From an uncultured Desulfobacterales bacterium (GTDB lineage: Bacteria > Desulfobacterota > Desulfobacteria > Desulfobacterales > JAFDCJ01): a DNA stretch of 13,109 bases. The notes beneath the pieces were generated by a model. That model saw nothing but the letters and a program-made list of their open reading frames with translations, had not been told where the DNA came from and ran no database searches. Position numbers and translations under genes: made by a program. Where the stretch lies: contig CALZJV010000526.1 in the NCBI GenBank assembly GCA_945787595.1, positions 1 to 13,109 of the forward strand, written 5' to 3'. Of the stretch, positions 6,300 through 13,109 are shown piece by piece. Each line of letters opens with the position of its first letter. The stretch's first letter is position 1.

Positions 6300-8568
6300 A
6301 AATAATCAATCAAACGACGCTCTCAACTGTTTTTGTTCTCATTTTTACCCTCATGTTGGGTGCCGCCCCTGCGGTTCAGACAAACGAGACGGTTTTTGCC
6401 GATGATTCCGTTGTCAAACGTTTAACAGTATCAACCCAGGTCTCCAAAAAAACTTCAAAATTGCAGACAATATATCTTGTTGAAGAATCTGTTTTTCATC
6501 GGTTTATAAAACGTGGCAAAGGTTATTTGTCTTTAATTGGGCAACGATTGAGTTTTGTGTTTGCAAAATATGCCGAAGTCCCTTCGGAGTTGGACAGAGC
6601 ACTTGATCAGCTGACCGAGGGCAGGGGCCCGGGATATTTGGCCAAAATTATGCTTCTGTTCCTGCTGTTGATTGCCATTGGGATTGGTGCGGAAAAATTG
6701 TTCAATATTACCATCCAAAAGCAGAAGCAGCAGCTCCAAAGCACCATTCCCAACTCTTTTTTTCAGCTACTAGCCAGGCTTTCAGGTCGGACGGTGCTGG
6801 AGCTGTTATCCTTTGCTGTTTTTGCACTCACAATTATTGTACTATACCTTTTGTTCTACCCGACCAACAGCCCGCTGCACCAAATTGCCATAATGTATCT
6901 ACCACCGATTTTCATCATTCGTCTTGCCAGCATTGTGTTAAATGCTGTGTACTCGCCGAAAACACCTCATTTGCGAATAGTCCCTCAGAATTGCCTCTCG
7001 GCTGGTACCTATTTAAAAGGATTTATGGCCTTTATCATTATCAGCCTTTTCATTTCAAAAACCTTGATCCTGTTAAATAGCTACGGCATGAACGAAGGTG
7101 TATTTCTGCTGCTTTATGCCCACCTGGGCCTGATTCAATTTATCATTTTACTGACTATCCTTTGGAATGATCGCGTCCGCATCAGTCGCTTGGTCGTAAA
7201 GGATCAGGACGCCGCGACATCACAATCCCCGCCTTCAGGAATCAACATAAAACGCTTGTGGTTTCCGATAGCATGTTTGGGGCTTTTAGGTTTCGAGCTG
7301 CTCTGGCAGGTCAATTTAATTATGTACCGCAAAGATCTGGTGCTGCCGTTGCTGTTGACAATTTTATGCATCCCTTTTGGATTTCTGCTCTTTTCCATCG
7401 GCAATCGCCTGCTTCAGATAGCCGCCGGACAGACCGAACTAATGGATCCTCGCATCGTGAATCAGGATATTCTGCCCAAGGATGCCGATATCTCTGCTTT
7501 CGTCAACGTTGAACTACCACCGGAGCCTATCTTTAGCGCCCAGGGCGACGGTTCCTCAGGGCCGAATGCGTCACTTTTTAGTCGCAACCAACAGTTAATT
7601 CGAAAAATAATGGGCATTCTTATCGGATGCGCCCTATTTTTCTGGATACTCGATTTGTGGGGACTGGACCTCCCGCTAGGCCGTTCGGTCGTCCAATCGG
7701 CCGCCAGCATTTTCGCAACCCTTTTGCTGGCCTATGTGGTTTGGGAAATTTGCCGAACAATAATCGACCACAAGCTAGAAGAAGACCGCGTCCAATCCGG
7801 GCTGGATATGGAGGACATGGAAGAAGGGACCGAGGGGTCACGCAAGGGGACGCTGTTGACCCTATTGCGAAAAGTTATTGTTGCACTGATTGGCGTGATC
7901 GTGGTGCTGATCACCCTGAACGCCGTTGGTATCAATATCGGTCCGCTGCTGGCCGGGGCCGGTATTTTGGGATTGGCCGTAGGTTTCGGATCTCAAACCC
8001 TGGTGAAAGATATCCTTTCAGGTGTTTTTTTTCTGATGGATGATGCCTTCCGGGTGGGCGACTATATTGAAACTGCCGGAACCAAAGGCCGGTCCAAAAT
8101 TTCAGCCGGGATTACATCATCACCAAGCTGGATGTACGCGTTCGTTATGATGCCGATATCGACAAAATCAGAAAAATTATTAAAAAAATAAGCCAGGAAT
8201 TGGAACAAGATGAAGAAATCGGTCAGCTGCTGCTCAGCAAAATAAAATCCCAGGGCGTCAGAGAGATGGATGATTCTGCCATGATTTTGAGGGTCAAGTT
8301 TAAAACCAAACCGGGAGATCAATTTGTAATACGCCGCGAGGTATACCGACGCATCCAGGAACGTTTTAGAGCAGAGGGCATCGAATTCGCCCATCGAAAT
8401 GTCACCGTCTACCTCCCTCCGGAAGTGACCGGAGCTGCCGACGGCAACAACCTCGAAGAGGACGCTGTGGATAGTGGTCGTCTGGATAAAAGACTGCTTG
8501 AGGCGGGTGCAGCTGCAGCTATCGCAGCATCCCAAGCAGAAGAATCTGAAAAAAAGCCCCACAATTAG
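6296..8568 (+). pseudogene. MscS-family mechanosensitive channel, frameshifted by an internal deletion
   Basis: The first frame (6296-8191) has a Sec-type signal peptide (about residues 1-25), a periplasmic segment, and about ten hydrophobic helices from residue 115. The MscS pore helix and start of the beta domain follow (GIVVVLITLNAVGINIGP to FFLMDDAFRVGDYIETAGTKG, residues 533-598). Immediately after Gly598 (codon 8087-8089) the homologous frame switches: from 8092 another frame reads VQNFSRDYIITKLDVRVRYD and runs 159 codons to the TAG at 8566-8568, covering the rest of the MscS C-terminal domain. About 30 beta-domain residues normally found between GTKG and VQNFSRDY are missing, a deletion not divisible by three. 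Read as is, the first frame adds 33 foreign residues and stops. The GGGAG ribosome-binding site fixes the start. The intact ancestor would release solutes on hypo-osmotic shock from the inner membrane. Confidence 0.85.
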
Positions 8569-8768
8569 AAAACAATTTCTTCAGCACACCCAAAAATTTT
8601 GCAGCCCCTATAAATTTCACAATTACGATATGTGTGCAATTCAGAATCTTATAAAAAGCCAGCCAGCCCATCCTAAAGCTATGGATGTAACTCAATTTCT
8701 CCGTAGAAACGTTTAATTTCCATCGCGAATCCCAGATTTTCGGATATATAACCTTTCTTTTCAGATTT

Positions 8769-8797
8769 AATATTTTTTATTTGATAAATAAAATATT
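8769..8797. repeat. AT-rich inverted repeat AATATTTT-ATTT / AAATAAAATATT
   Basis: The arms 8769-8782 and 8786-8797 pair over 12 positions with a two-T bulge and a three-base loop. It may be a weak bidirectional terminator for mscS or a curved DNA element upstream of the methyltransferase promoter. Confidence 0.4.
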
Positions 8798-8815
8798 TTT
8801 TTCATATTAATGAAA
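8781..8815 (+). promoter_or_regulatory. Candidate promoter and operator of the MttB-family gene
   Basis: TTGATA (8781-8786, 5 of 6 matches to the -35) is followed after 18 bases by TATTAA (8805-8810, 4 of 6 matches to the -10). A perfect inverted repeat, TTTCAT (8800-8805)-ATTA-ATGAAA (8810-8815), overlaps that -10, and a further half-site TTTTCAT lies at 8821-8827. An overlapping palindrome is the usual form of a repressor operator; the repressor is unknown. The RpiR remnant downstream is one candidate. Confidence 0.35.
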
Positions 8816-8928
8816 TAAAATTTTCATTTACTCAGAATTCTGGATGGCGGCATTTCAACCCAGTGGCATCATGTTTAAGAACTGAAGTTCCAATCGTTCC
8901 GACCTTCGACCAATCTAAGGAGAAAGCA

Positions 8929-10380
8929 ATGAGCAGTGGCGGATTAACCGGAGGCATTTACAAACCGCTTACCGGGGAACAAATCGAGTTAATTCACGAT
9001 CAGGCCCTTCGACTTCTGGAGGAGGTGGGCATGACCTATGAAAATGGGCAGGACCACATGCTGAATCTAGTGACCAAAGCCGGCGCCAAGGTCGACAGCA
9101 GTGCCCAGCGTATCTACTTTCCACGGCAGTTGGTTAGGGAAATGGTGGCCCAAGCGCCCGGGGATTTTACCCTTTACAGCCGGGACGGTAACAATGATTT
9201 AAATCTGGGCAAGGACCGCGTCCATGCTGGAACAGGTGGCACCACGGTCAATGTGCTGGAAATGGAAAGCGACCAGGTGCGGCCGAGTATGCTAAAGGAC
9301 ATTCATAATATTGCGCGCATCACCCAAGAGATGAAACATATTCATTTTTTTCAAAACTGCTGCGTGCCCAATGACGTACCGATCGAGCAATACGACCTGA
9401 ACATCACCTTTGCGGCCATGATGGGCACCACAAAACATGTCATGTTCGGCTGCAATTTTGATGACGGTCTGCGAGAGACTTTTGGAATGGTCGCAAGAAT
9501 TTCAGGTGGGGAAGAGGCTCTGCGGGCACGTCCTTTCTTTTCTATCAGCTCCTGTATGATTATCAGCCCCTTAAAATTTTGCACCCAATCGACTCTAAAC
9601 GTGCGCACCGCAGCTGAACTTGAGATCCCGACAACGATTACCAGCGCGCCGATGAGCGGTTCGACCTCGCCCATGACAATGGCCGGCACTTTATTGCAGA
9701 CCCATGCCGAAGAGTTGGCCGGAATTACGGTCCATCAGCTTTACCGCTCAGGCGCCCCGGTGCTTTACGGCGGGCTTCCGGCAATGGCCGACATGGCCAG
9801 TATGGGTTACCAGGGCGGCGGGGTAGAGTGCGGTATCATGCAGGCCGCCATTCACCAGCTATGCCAACATATCGATGTCCCCAACTACGCCAGCTCGGGC
9901 CTTACCGACGCGAAAATACCCGATGCCCAGGCCGGCTGGGAAAAAGCATTTACTACCAGTTTGGCCGTTATGGGTGGCTGTAATTACATTCACCATGCCG
10001 CGGGTATGTTGGAGTCCATGAGTTGCATCGCTTACGAGCAATATGTCATCGATGACGAGATCATTGGTCAAGCGTGCAAAATTCTAAAGGGGATTTACAC
10101 GGATGAAGATCATCTGGGCTTCGACGCTATCCGCGAAGTGGGACCCGGCGGAAATTATCTCGTATCAAACCATACCTTTGACCACTTGCGTAGTGAATAC
10201 TTCCAAGGAAACGGAGTGAGCGACAAAAGCAATCGGGAGCAGTGGCTAAACAACGGCGGTTTGAACGCCAGGGACCGGGCGCGAGATATTGTTCGGGCCA
10301 TTCTTAACCGCCCCATGGAACCAAAAATCGATCCGGAAATCGAAAAAGAGATCCGCCGCGATTTCAAGGTGCTCTTATAA
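8929..10380 (+). CDS. MttB-family (trimethylamine methyltransferase-like) corrinoid-dependent methyltransferase, non-pyrrolysine
   Basis: This cytosolic TIM-barrel methyltransferase of 483 residues transfers a methyl group from a quaternary or tertiary amine to a cognate corrinoid protein. Family features are YKPLTGEQIELIHDQALRLL near the N-terminus, SSCMIISPLKF and GSTSPMTMAGT mid-protein, NYASSGLTDAKIPDAQAGWE near residue 320, and EVGPGGNYLVSNHTFDHLRS near 405. The frame has no in-frame amber codon, so it belongs to the pyrrolysine-free branch whose studied members demethylate glycine betaine, carnitine or proline betaine. A good AAGGAG site (8917-8922) six bases before the ATG at 8929 decides the start; the open frame continues 22 codons further up but lacks support there. 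No corrinoid protein or activase is in the window. The FAD oxidoreductase 1.3 kb downstream may act on the demethylated product. Exact substrate is unknown. Confidence 0.9.
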   Translation: MSSGGLTGGIYKPLTGEQIELIHDQALRLLEEVGMTYENGQDHMLNLVTKAGAKVDSSAQRIYFPRQLVREMVAQAPGDFTLYSRDGNNDLNLGKDRVHAGTGGTTVNVLEMESDQVRPSMLKDIHNIARITQEMKHIHFFQNCCVPNDVPIEQYDLNITFAAMMGTTKHVMFGCNFDDGLRETFGMVARISGGEEALRARPFFSISSCMIISPLKFCTQSTLNVRTAAELEIPTTITSAPMSGSTSPMTMAGTLLQTHAEELAGITVHQLYRSGAPVLYGGLPAMADMASMGYQGGGVECGIMQAAIHQLCQHIDVPNYASSGLTDAKIPDAQAGWEKAFTTSLAVMGGCNYIHHAAGMLESMSCIAYEQYVIDDEIIGQACKILKGIYTDEDHLGFDAIREVGPGGNYLVSNHTFDHLRSEYFQGNGVSDKSNREQWLNNGGLNARDRARDIVRAILNRPMEPKIDPEIEKEIRRDFKVLL

Positions 10381-10532
10381 CAGAAGGTCTATGGTGAGTG
10401 TGCGCCGGTGCAATCTATACGCACTTGGCCACCAATGACGTGGCGATTGGGAAAAGCAAAGAATCCTGGCCCAAAGGACCCGGCTTAGAGTTGGCCCCAA
10501 AGGCGGCTCTGGAATTAAACCTCAGGAGCAAT

Positions 10533-10723
10533 GGAGTATTGGAGTGATGGAGTAATGGGAAAAACGTTTCCAAGAGTATTCGGGAGTTCAAAATGATTTA
10601 CACTCACCACTTGAATTGGTTTTTACCCGATTACATTTACCGAGTAAATGATCAGATCGCTGGATTAACCCAAACACGATTTATACACCTCGGTCTGAGT
10701 TTCGCCCAACACTCCAATACTCC
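10533..10723. repeat. Inverted-repeat-bounded element, GGAGTATTGGAGTG arms
   Basis: GGAGTATTGGAGTG (10533-10546) recurs exactly inverted as CACTCCAATACTCC (10710-10723), with further imperfect repeats of the ATGGAGT/TTGGGGT unit on the outer side. The 191-base unit carries no coding frame of note and has the shape of a MITE or dispersed intergenic element. Similar tggagtattggagt strings are familiar to me from environmental sulfate-reducer spacers; this is recollection only. Confidence 0.6.
10634..10650. promoter_or_regulatory. Perfect 7-bp hairpin CATTTAC-CGA-GTAAATG
   Basis: CATTTAC (10634-10640) and GTAAATG (10644-10650) are exact inverted copies three bases apart, with GAT/ATC continuing the pairing after a bulge. 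It sits centrally in the inverted-repeat element, about 170 bases upstream of the 68-residue frame. It could be an operator or part of the element's own fold. Confidence 0.3.
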
Positions 10724-10816
10724 TGTACCCCAACACTGCGGCACCAAATTCTCGGCCTAGCCAGTTTTCTGTGACCTGGCCAACAGGATCAGATTTACTA
10801 TATTGGAATAAAAATA

Positions 10817-11023
10817 ATGCCGAACAAAATCAAAGCGACCGCCGCCGGCAAGCTGATTCCTCTTGATGACGGCGATACCGGTGAGATGCTTTTTTTTCAG
10901 GAGGTTTTTGGTTTCGAATCAAAATCCCCGGGCTGGGTCCGGGAGGGCGACCGGGTGTTCTATTTTCCGGACCGGATCACGGAAGAACAGGCCATTGAAA
11001 AATTGTCCGAGACCGCCGCATAA
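10817..11023 (+). CDS. Unrecognised 68-residue protein
   Basis: The frame starts MPNKIKATAAGKLIPLDDGD and ends EEQAIEKLSETAA. It is small, acidic in the middle, and without a signal peptide or membrane segment. Its composition (balanced charged residues, aromatic FYFPDR patch, helical C-terminal tail) looks like a real folded cytosolic protein. Codon use resembles the neighbouring methyltransferase. The ribosome-binding site is weak (GGA about ten bases before the ATG). It lies between the methyltransferase and the regulator remnant and overlaps the remnant's open frame at its 3' end, so the deletion that removed the regulator's N-terminus probably has an endpoint at or near this stop codon. 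I cannot assign a function or family. Confidence 0.5.
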   Translation: MPNKIKATAAGKLIPLDDGDTGEMLFFQEVFGFESKSPGWVREGDRVFYFPDRITEEQAIEKLSETAA

Positions 11024-11610
11024 ATGATTTTAATAAGGCGGTAGATAAAATTCTAAGCGCCGACCGGGTGGTGATTATCGGCTGCATGGCCTCCGCCAGT
11101 CTGGCTACGCACTTCGGTCGAATGCTGGGGAAGGTATTTCCAAGAACTGATGTTATTAATTCAGAGGGGGTTTTAGAATCCACAAAACTTCTCCGTTTGA
11201 CCCAAGACTCGACTGTAATTCTGATAGCCTTCCCCCACTATCCGAATGCGACGATCCGGCTCGGGCAGGCTGCGCTGAAATCCGGCGCCAAAACAATTGC
11301 CATCACCGACAGTCATCTTTCGCCCATTAGTAACCTTGGCGACGTAGCCTTTCATATTTATCTGGGCATACCAAGCTATGTAGATGCCTATGCCGCACCG
11401 CTGACGTTCATCAATGCAATATGCACGGAAATAGCTGAAAAAATGTCCGAATGCGCGGTCCAAAACCTGGATAATTATGATCGACTGGCCGAAGATTCCC
11501 AACTGTTTTTTAAGCTCACAAAAAGAGGTCGGCGAAATCTTAAAAAAACGGATGACCCCGGTTTGAAGCGGATACGGGAGAAGCCTCAGAAACCATCTCT
11601 TGAACCTTAA
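10999..11610 (+). pseudogene. RpiR-family regulator remnant: SIS domain without its DNA-binding domain
   Basis: The frame is open from 10999. Family-like sequence begins before any ATG or GTG: INDFNKAVDKILSADR (11020-11067) is the helix that normally precedes the SIS domain, then VVIIGCMASASLATHF starts its first strand. It continues through TKLLRLTQDSTVILIAFPHY and KTIAITDSHLSPISNLGD, the sugar-phosphate-binding SIS core, and a typical C-terminal helix (YAAPLTFINAICTEIAEK) to TAA at 11608-11610. The only usable start, the GTG at 11068, would cut into the first beta strand and give 180 residues. RpiR proteins are about 280 residues with an N-terminal helix-turn-helix of roughly 75-100 residues, which is absent here and nowhere else in the window. 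It may once have controlled the flanking methyltransferase and oxidoreductase genes. The alternative, a genuine SIS-only protein, is less likely. Confidence 0.75.
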
Positions 11611-11643
11611 CCAAATTTTTTATCAAATTGTAAAGGATTTGTA

Positions 11644-12949
11644 ATGAAGAAAAATTGTGACGTGCTGATCATAGGTTCCGGCATCATCGGATGCTGCCTG
11701 GCGCTCGAACTTAGCAAAATGAACTACCAAACACTGAATGTGGATTTTCAGCCGGCAGCAGGCGCAGGCTCCACGGCTAATTCCTGCGGCAATGTTCGGT
11801 TTTATTACTCGACCTATAACGGGGTCGCAACCGCTTATGAAAGTGCCTGGTACTGGCACAACTGGAAAAAAATATATCGGTGTGGCGGATCCGCGTGGGA
11901 CCGCCAAATATCATAATACAGGATCGGTCTTTATTAAAAACCAAGTCATCGATTGGCCCAAATTCAAGATGAACTTCGATAAAGTGGGGGTCCGGTACGA
12001 GGAGTGGGACTTGGCTACTCTGCAGCGAAAGATCCCCGTTTGTGACTTTCACTCGTTTTACCCCCCGAAGCGCCCCGAAGATCCGGATTTCAATCAGGCC
12101 CCCGGTGAGTGGTTGGAAGGGGCCTGCTATACCCCGGAATCAGGATACGTAGGGGAGCCGCAATTGGCAACTCAGAACGTGGAATGTGCGGCCAAGGCAC
12201 AGGGAGCAGAATTTATATATGATGCCCGCGTAATAGAAATCCGCCGTGACGATGAAAGGGTGCGGGGAGTAACCTTGGACGACGGAGCTCAAATAAACGC
12301 CTCGATCGTTGTCAACGTGGCCGGCCCGCACTCTTTCAAGATCACCGAGATGGCCGGACTGAGCACCGCTAACGAAATCAAAACCCGGGCCTTGCGGCAC
12401 GAGGTTCATGTGGTGCCTCCCCCCGAAGGATATCTGCCGGAAGAGAAAGGTTACCATACGAATGACGCTGATATCGGCGCCTATTATCGCCCCGAGGCGG
12501 GTAATATGATTCTGACCGGCAGCGTCGATCCGGTTTGCGATCCCAAAGAGTGGGTCGATCCGGATAATTTCAATCGGGAGGTGAGCGAAAACCAGTGGAG
12601 GGCCCAGGTCTACCGTCTGGCGCGACGGATCCCTGACCTGCCGATTCCCAACCGGCCTTCGGGCATCGTGGATCTATATGACGTCAGTGATGACTGGATT
12701 CCCATTTATGACAAATCGGATCTGAATGGATACTACCAGGCCATCGGGACCAGCGGGAACCAGTTTAAAACGGCACCTGTCGCAGGTGCCATGATGGCTG
12801 AGTTGATTCGACAGGTAGAAAACGGCTACGATCATGACGCCCGGCCCTTACCATATAAATTGCCCCACATTGGTTTAACCATCGACACGGGGGTGTTCCA
12901 CCGCAATCGAAAGATTAATAAAAACAGCAGCTTCAGCGTTGTTGGCTGA
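11644..12949 (+). pseudogene. DAO-family FAD oxidoreductase (sarcosine/dimethylglycine oxidase-like), frameshifted at an A7 run
   Basis: This gene encodes a flavoprotein that oxidises N-methylated or other amino acids. The first frame, 11644-11916, has an AAAGGA ribosome-binding site six bases before its ATG and the Rossmann FAD-binding motif DVLIIGSGIIGCC (Gly11, Gly13, Gly16) ending in acidic Asp34, then GSTANSCGNVRFYYST. At TGG-AAAAAAA-TAT (11863-11872), homology jumps to the second frame, reading KKYIGVADPRGTAKYHNTGS onward and continuing through ASIVVNVAGPHS and GYYQAIGTSGNQFKTAPVAG to the TGA at 12947-12949. Six As instead of seven would restore one continuous protein of about 434 residues. 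As written, the first frame stops after 90 residues. Nothing else is missing, so a sequencing error, a recent mutation or slippage are all possible. It follows the regulator remnant by 33 bases and probably belongs with the methyltransferase. Confidence 0.85.
11864..11872 (+). other. A7 homopolymer at the oxidoreductase frame change
   Basis: In the first frame the codons are TGG AAA AAA ATA TAT; the downstream family frame needs TGG AAA AAA TAT ATC. The difference is exactly one A. Restoring the frame from this template requires dropping one A in the RNA or a +1 ribosomal shift; it does not fit a canonical -1 slippery heptamer. Confidence 0.65.
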
Positions 12950-13109
12950 TATATCTTCTCGGCAGTTCATGTGCTGATCCATACCTTTGTACAAATCCGT
13001 CGACAACTATCAAAGATAAAAGAGGACAGAAAAATTAAAAACGATCCGGGCGAAAAAATCTGGTAAGCCAGAATAAATCTTTAATTCCCAAAAAAAGTTT
13101 ATATTTCTT

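Larger units (their letters stand above)
8569..8928. other. AT-rich spacer and control region upstream of the MttB-family gene
   Basis: No gene is supported in these 360 bases. The half next to the methyltransferase is very AT-rich and holds two hairpin-forming repeats (8769-8797 and 8800-8815) and a promoter-like pair. The half next to mscS contains no recognisable terminator. Confidence 0.45.
10381..10816. other. Repeat-bearing spacer after the MttB-family gene
   Basis: In this 436-base spacer a 49-codon frame (10398-10547, GTG start) looks protein-like in its first half (CAGAIYTHLATNDVAIGK) but matches nothing I know, lacks a ribosome-binding site, and its end runs into a repeat. It may be a gene remnant or chance. 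The rest is an inverted-repeat element (10533-10723) with an inner hairpin (10634-10650). No terminator is evident. Confidence 0.4.

Noticed and set aside
8200..8568. Separate 122-residue gene after mscS
   Set aside because: Its start is a TTG inside the family-like sequence; the frame is already homologous to MscS from 8092, so it is the severed C-terminus, not a gene of its own.
8863..8928. 22-codon extension of the methyltransferase
   Set aside because: No ribosome-binding site for the upstream start and no family resemblance, whereas AAGGAG sits correctly before the ATG at 8929.
8929..10380. Pyrrolysine-containing trimethylamine methyltransferase
   Set aside because: The frame contains no amber codon through the whole family length, so it is a non-pyrrolysine homologue.
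11863..11872. Programmed -1 ribosomal frameshift site
   Set aside because: The frame needed downstream is reached by skipping one base, not by slipping back, and the codon phase does not fit a slippery heptamer; error or a simple indel is more likely.
12950..13109. Start of another gene at the right edge
   Set aside because: No ATG or GTG with a ribosome-binding site opens a frame to the window end; the sequence becomes AT-rich and non-coding.

Overview
The window looks like a chromosomal segment of a Gram-negative anaerobe, most plausibly a Desulfobacterota (Desulfobacterales-like) genome or metagenome bin. The reasons are a pyrrolysine-free MttB-family methyltransferase beside an FAD-dependent amine oxidase relative, a PP-loop tRNA-thiolation-type protein, a MaoC-type acyl-CoA hydratase, and intergenic spaces full of short palindromic repeats that I associate with such genomes. 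This taxonomic guess is inference; there is no rRNA or marker gene here.

Layout, left to right. On the minus strand are the first 50 codons of a MaoC-like enoyl-CoA hydratase (1-150), a class III nucleotide cyclase/TolB-like/TPR signalling protein (405-2339), an aldo/keto reductase (2535-3599) and an endonuclease III (4053-4709). On the plus strand are a PP-loop ATPase (4889-5884), a broken MscS-family mechanosensitive channel (6296-8568), an MttB-family methyltransferase (8929-10380), an unrecognised 68-residue protein (10817-11023), a 5'-truncated RpiR/SIS regulator remnant (10999-11610) and a frameshifted DAO-family FAD oxidoreductase (11644-12949). The last 160 bases hold no gene that I can see.

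The genes fall into independent units rather than one operon. The best functional story is at the right end: a non-pyrrolysine MttB homologue that could demethylate a quaternary amine to a corrinoid protein (not in the window), an FAD oxidoreductase of the sarcosine/dimethylglycine oxidase type that could process the demethylated product, and what is left of an RpiR-type regulator.

The most striking feature is damage. Four of ten genes carry lesions in conserved cores: nth has lost about 25 residues in frame, including the SAQ-TD helix; mscS has lost about 30 residues out of frame in its beta domain; the RpiR relative has lost its whole helix-turn-helix domain and start codon; and the oxidoreductase has one extra A in an A7 run. 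Either this is a decaying genome segment or the assembly contains deletion errors; reads would decide. I found no CRISPR array, transposase, tRNA, rRNA or recognisable defence system, and no clearly new multi-gene system.
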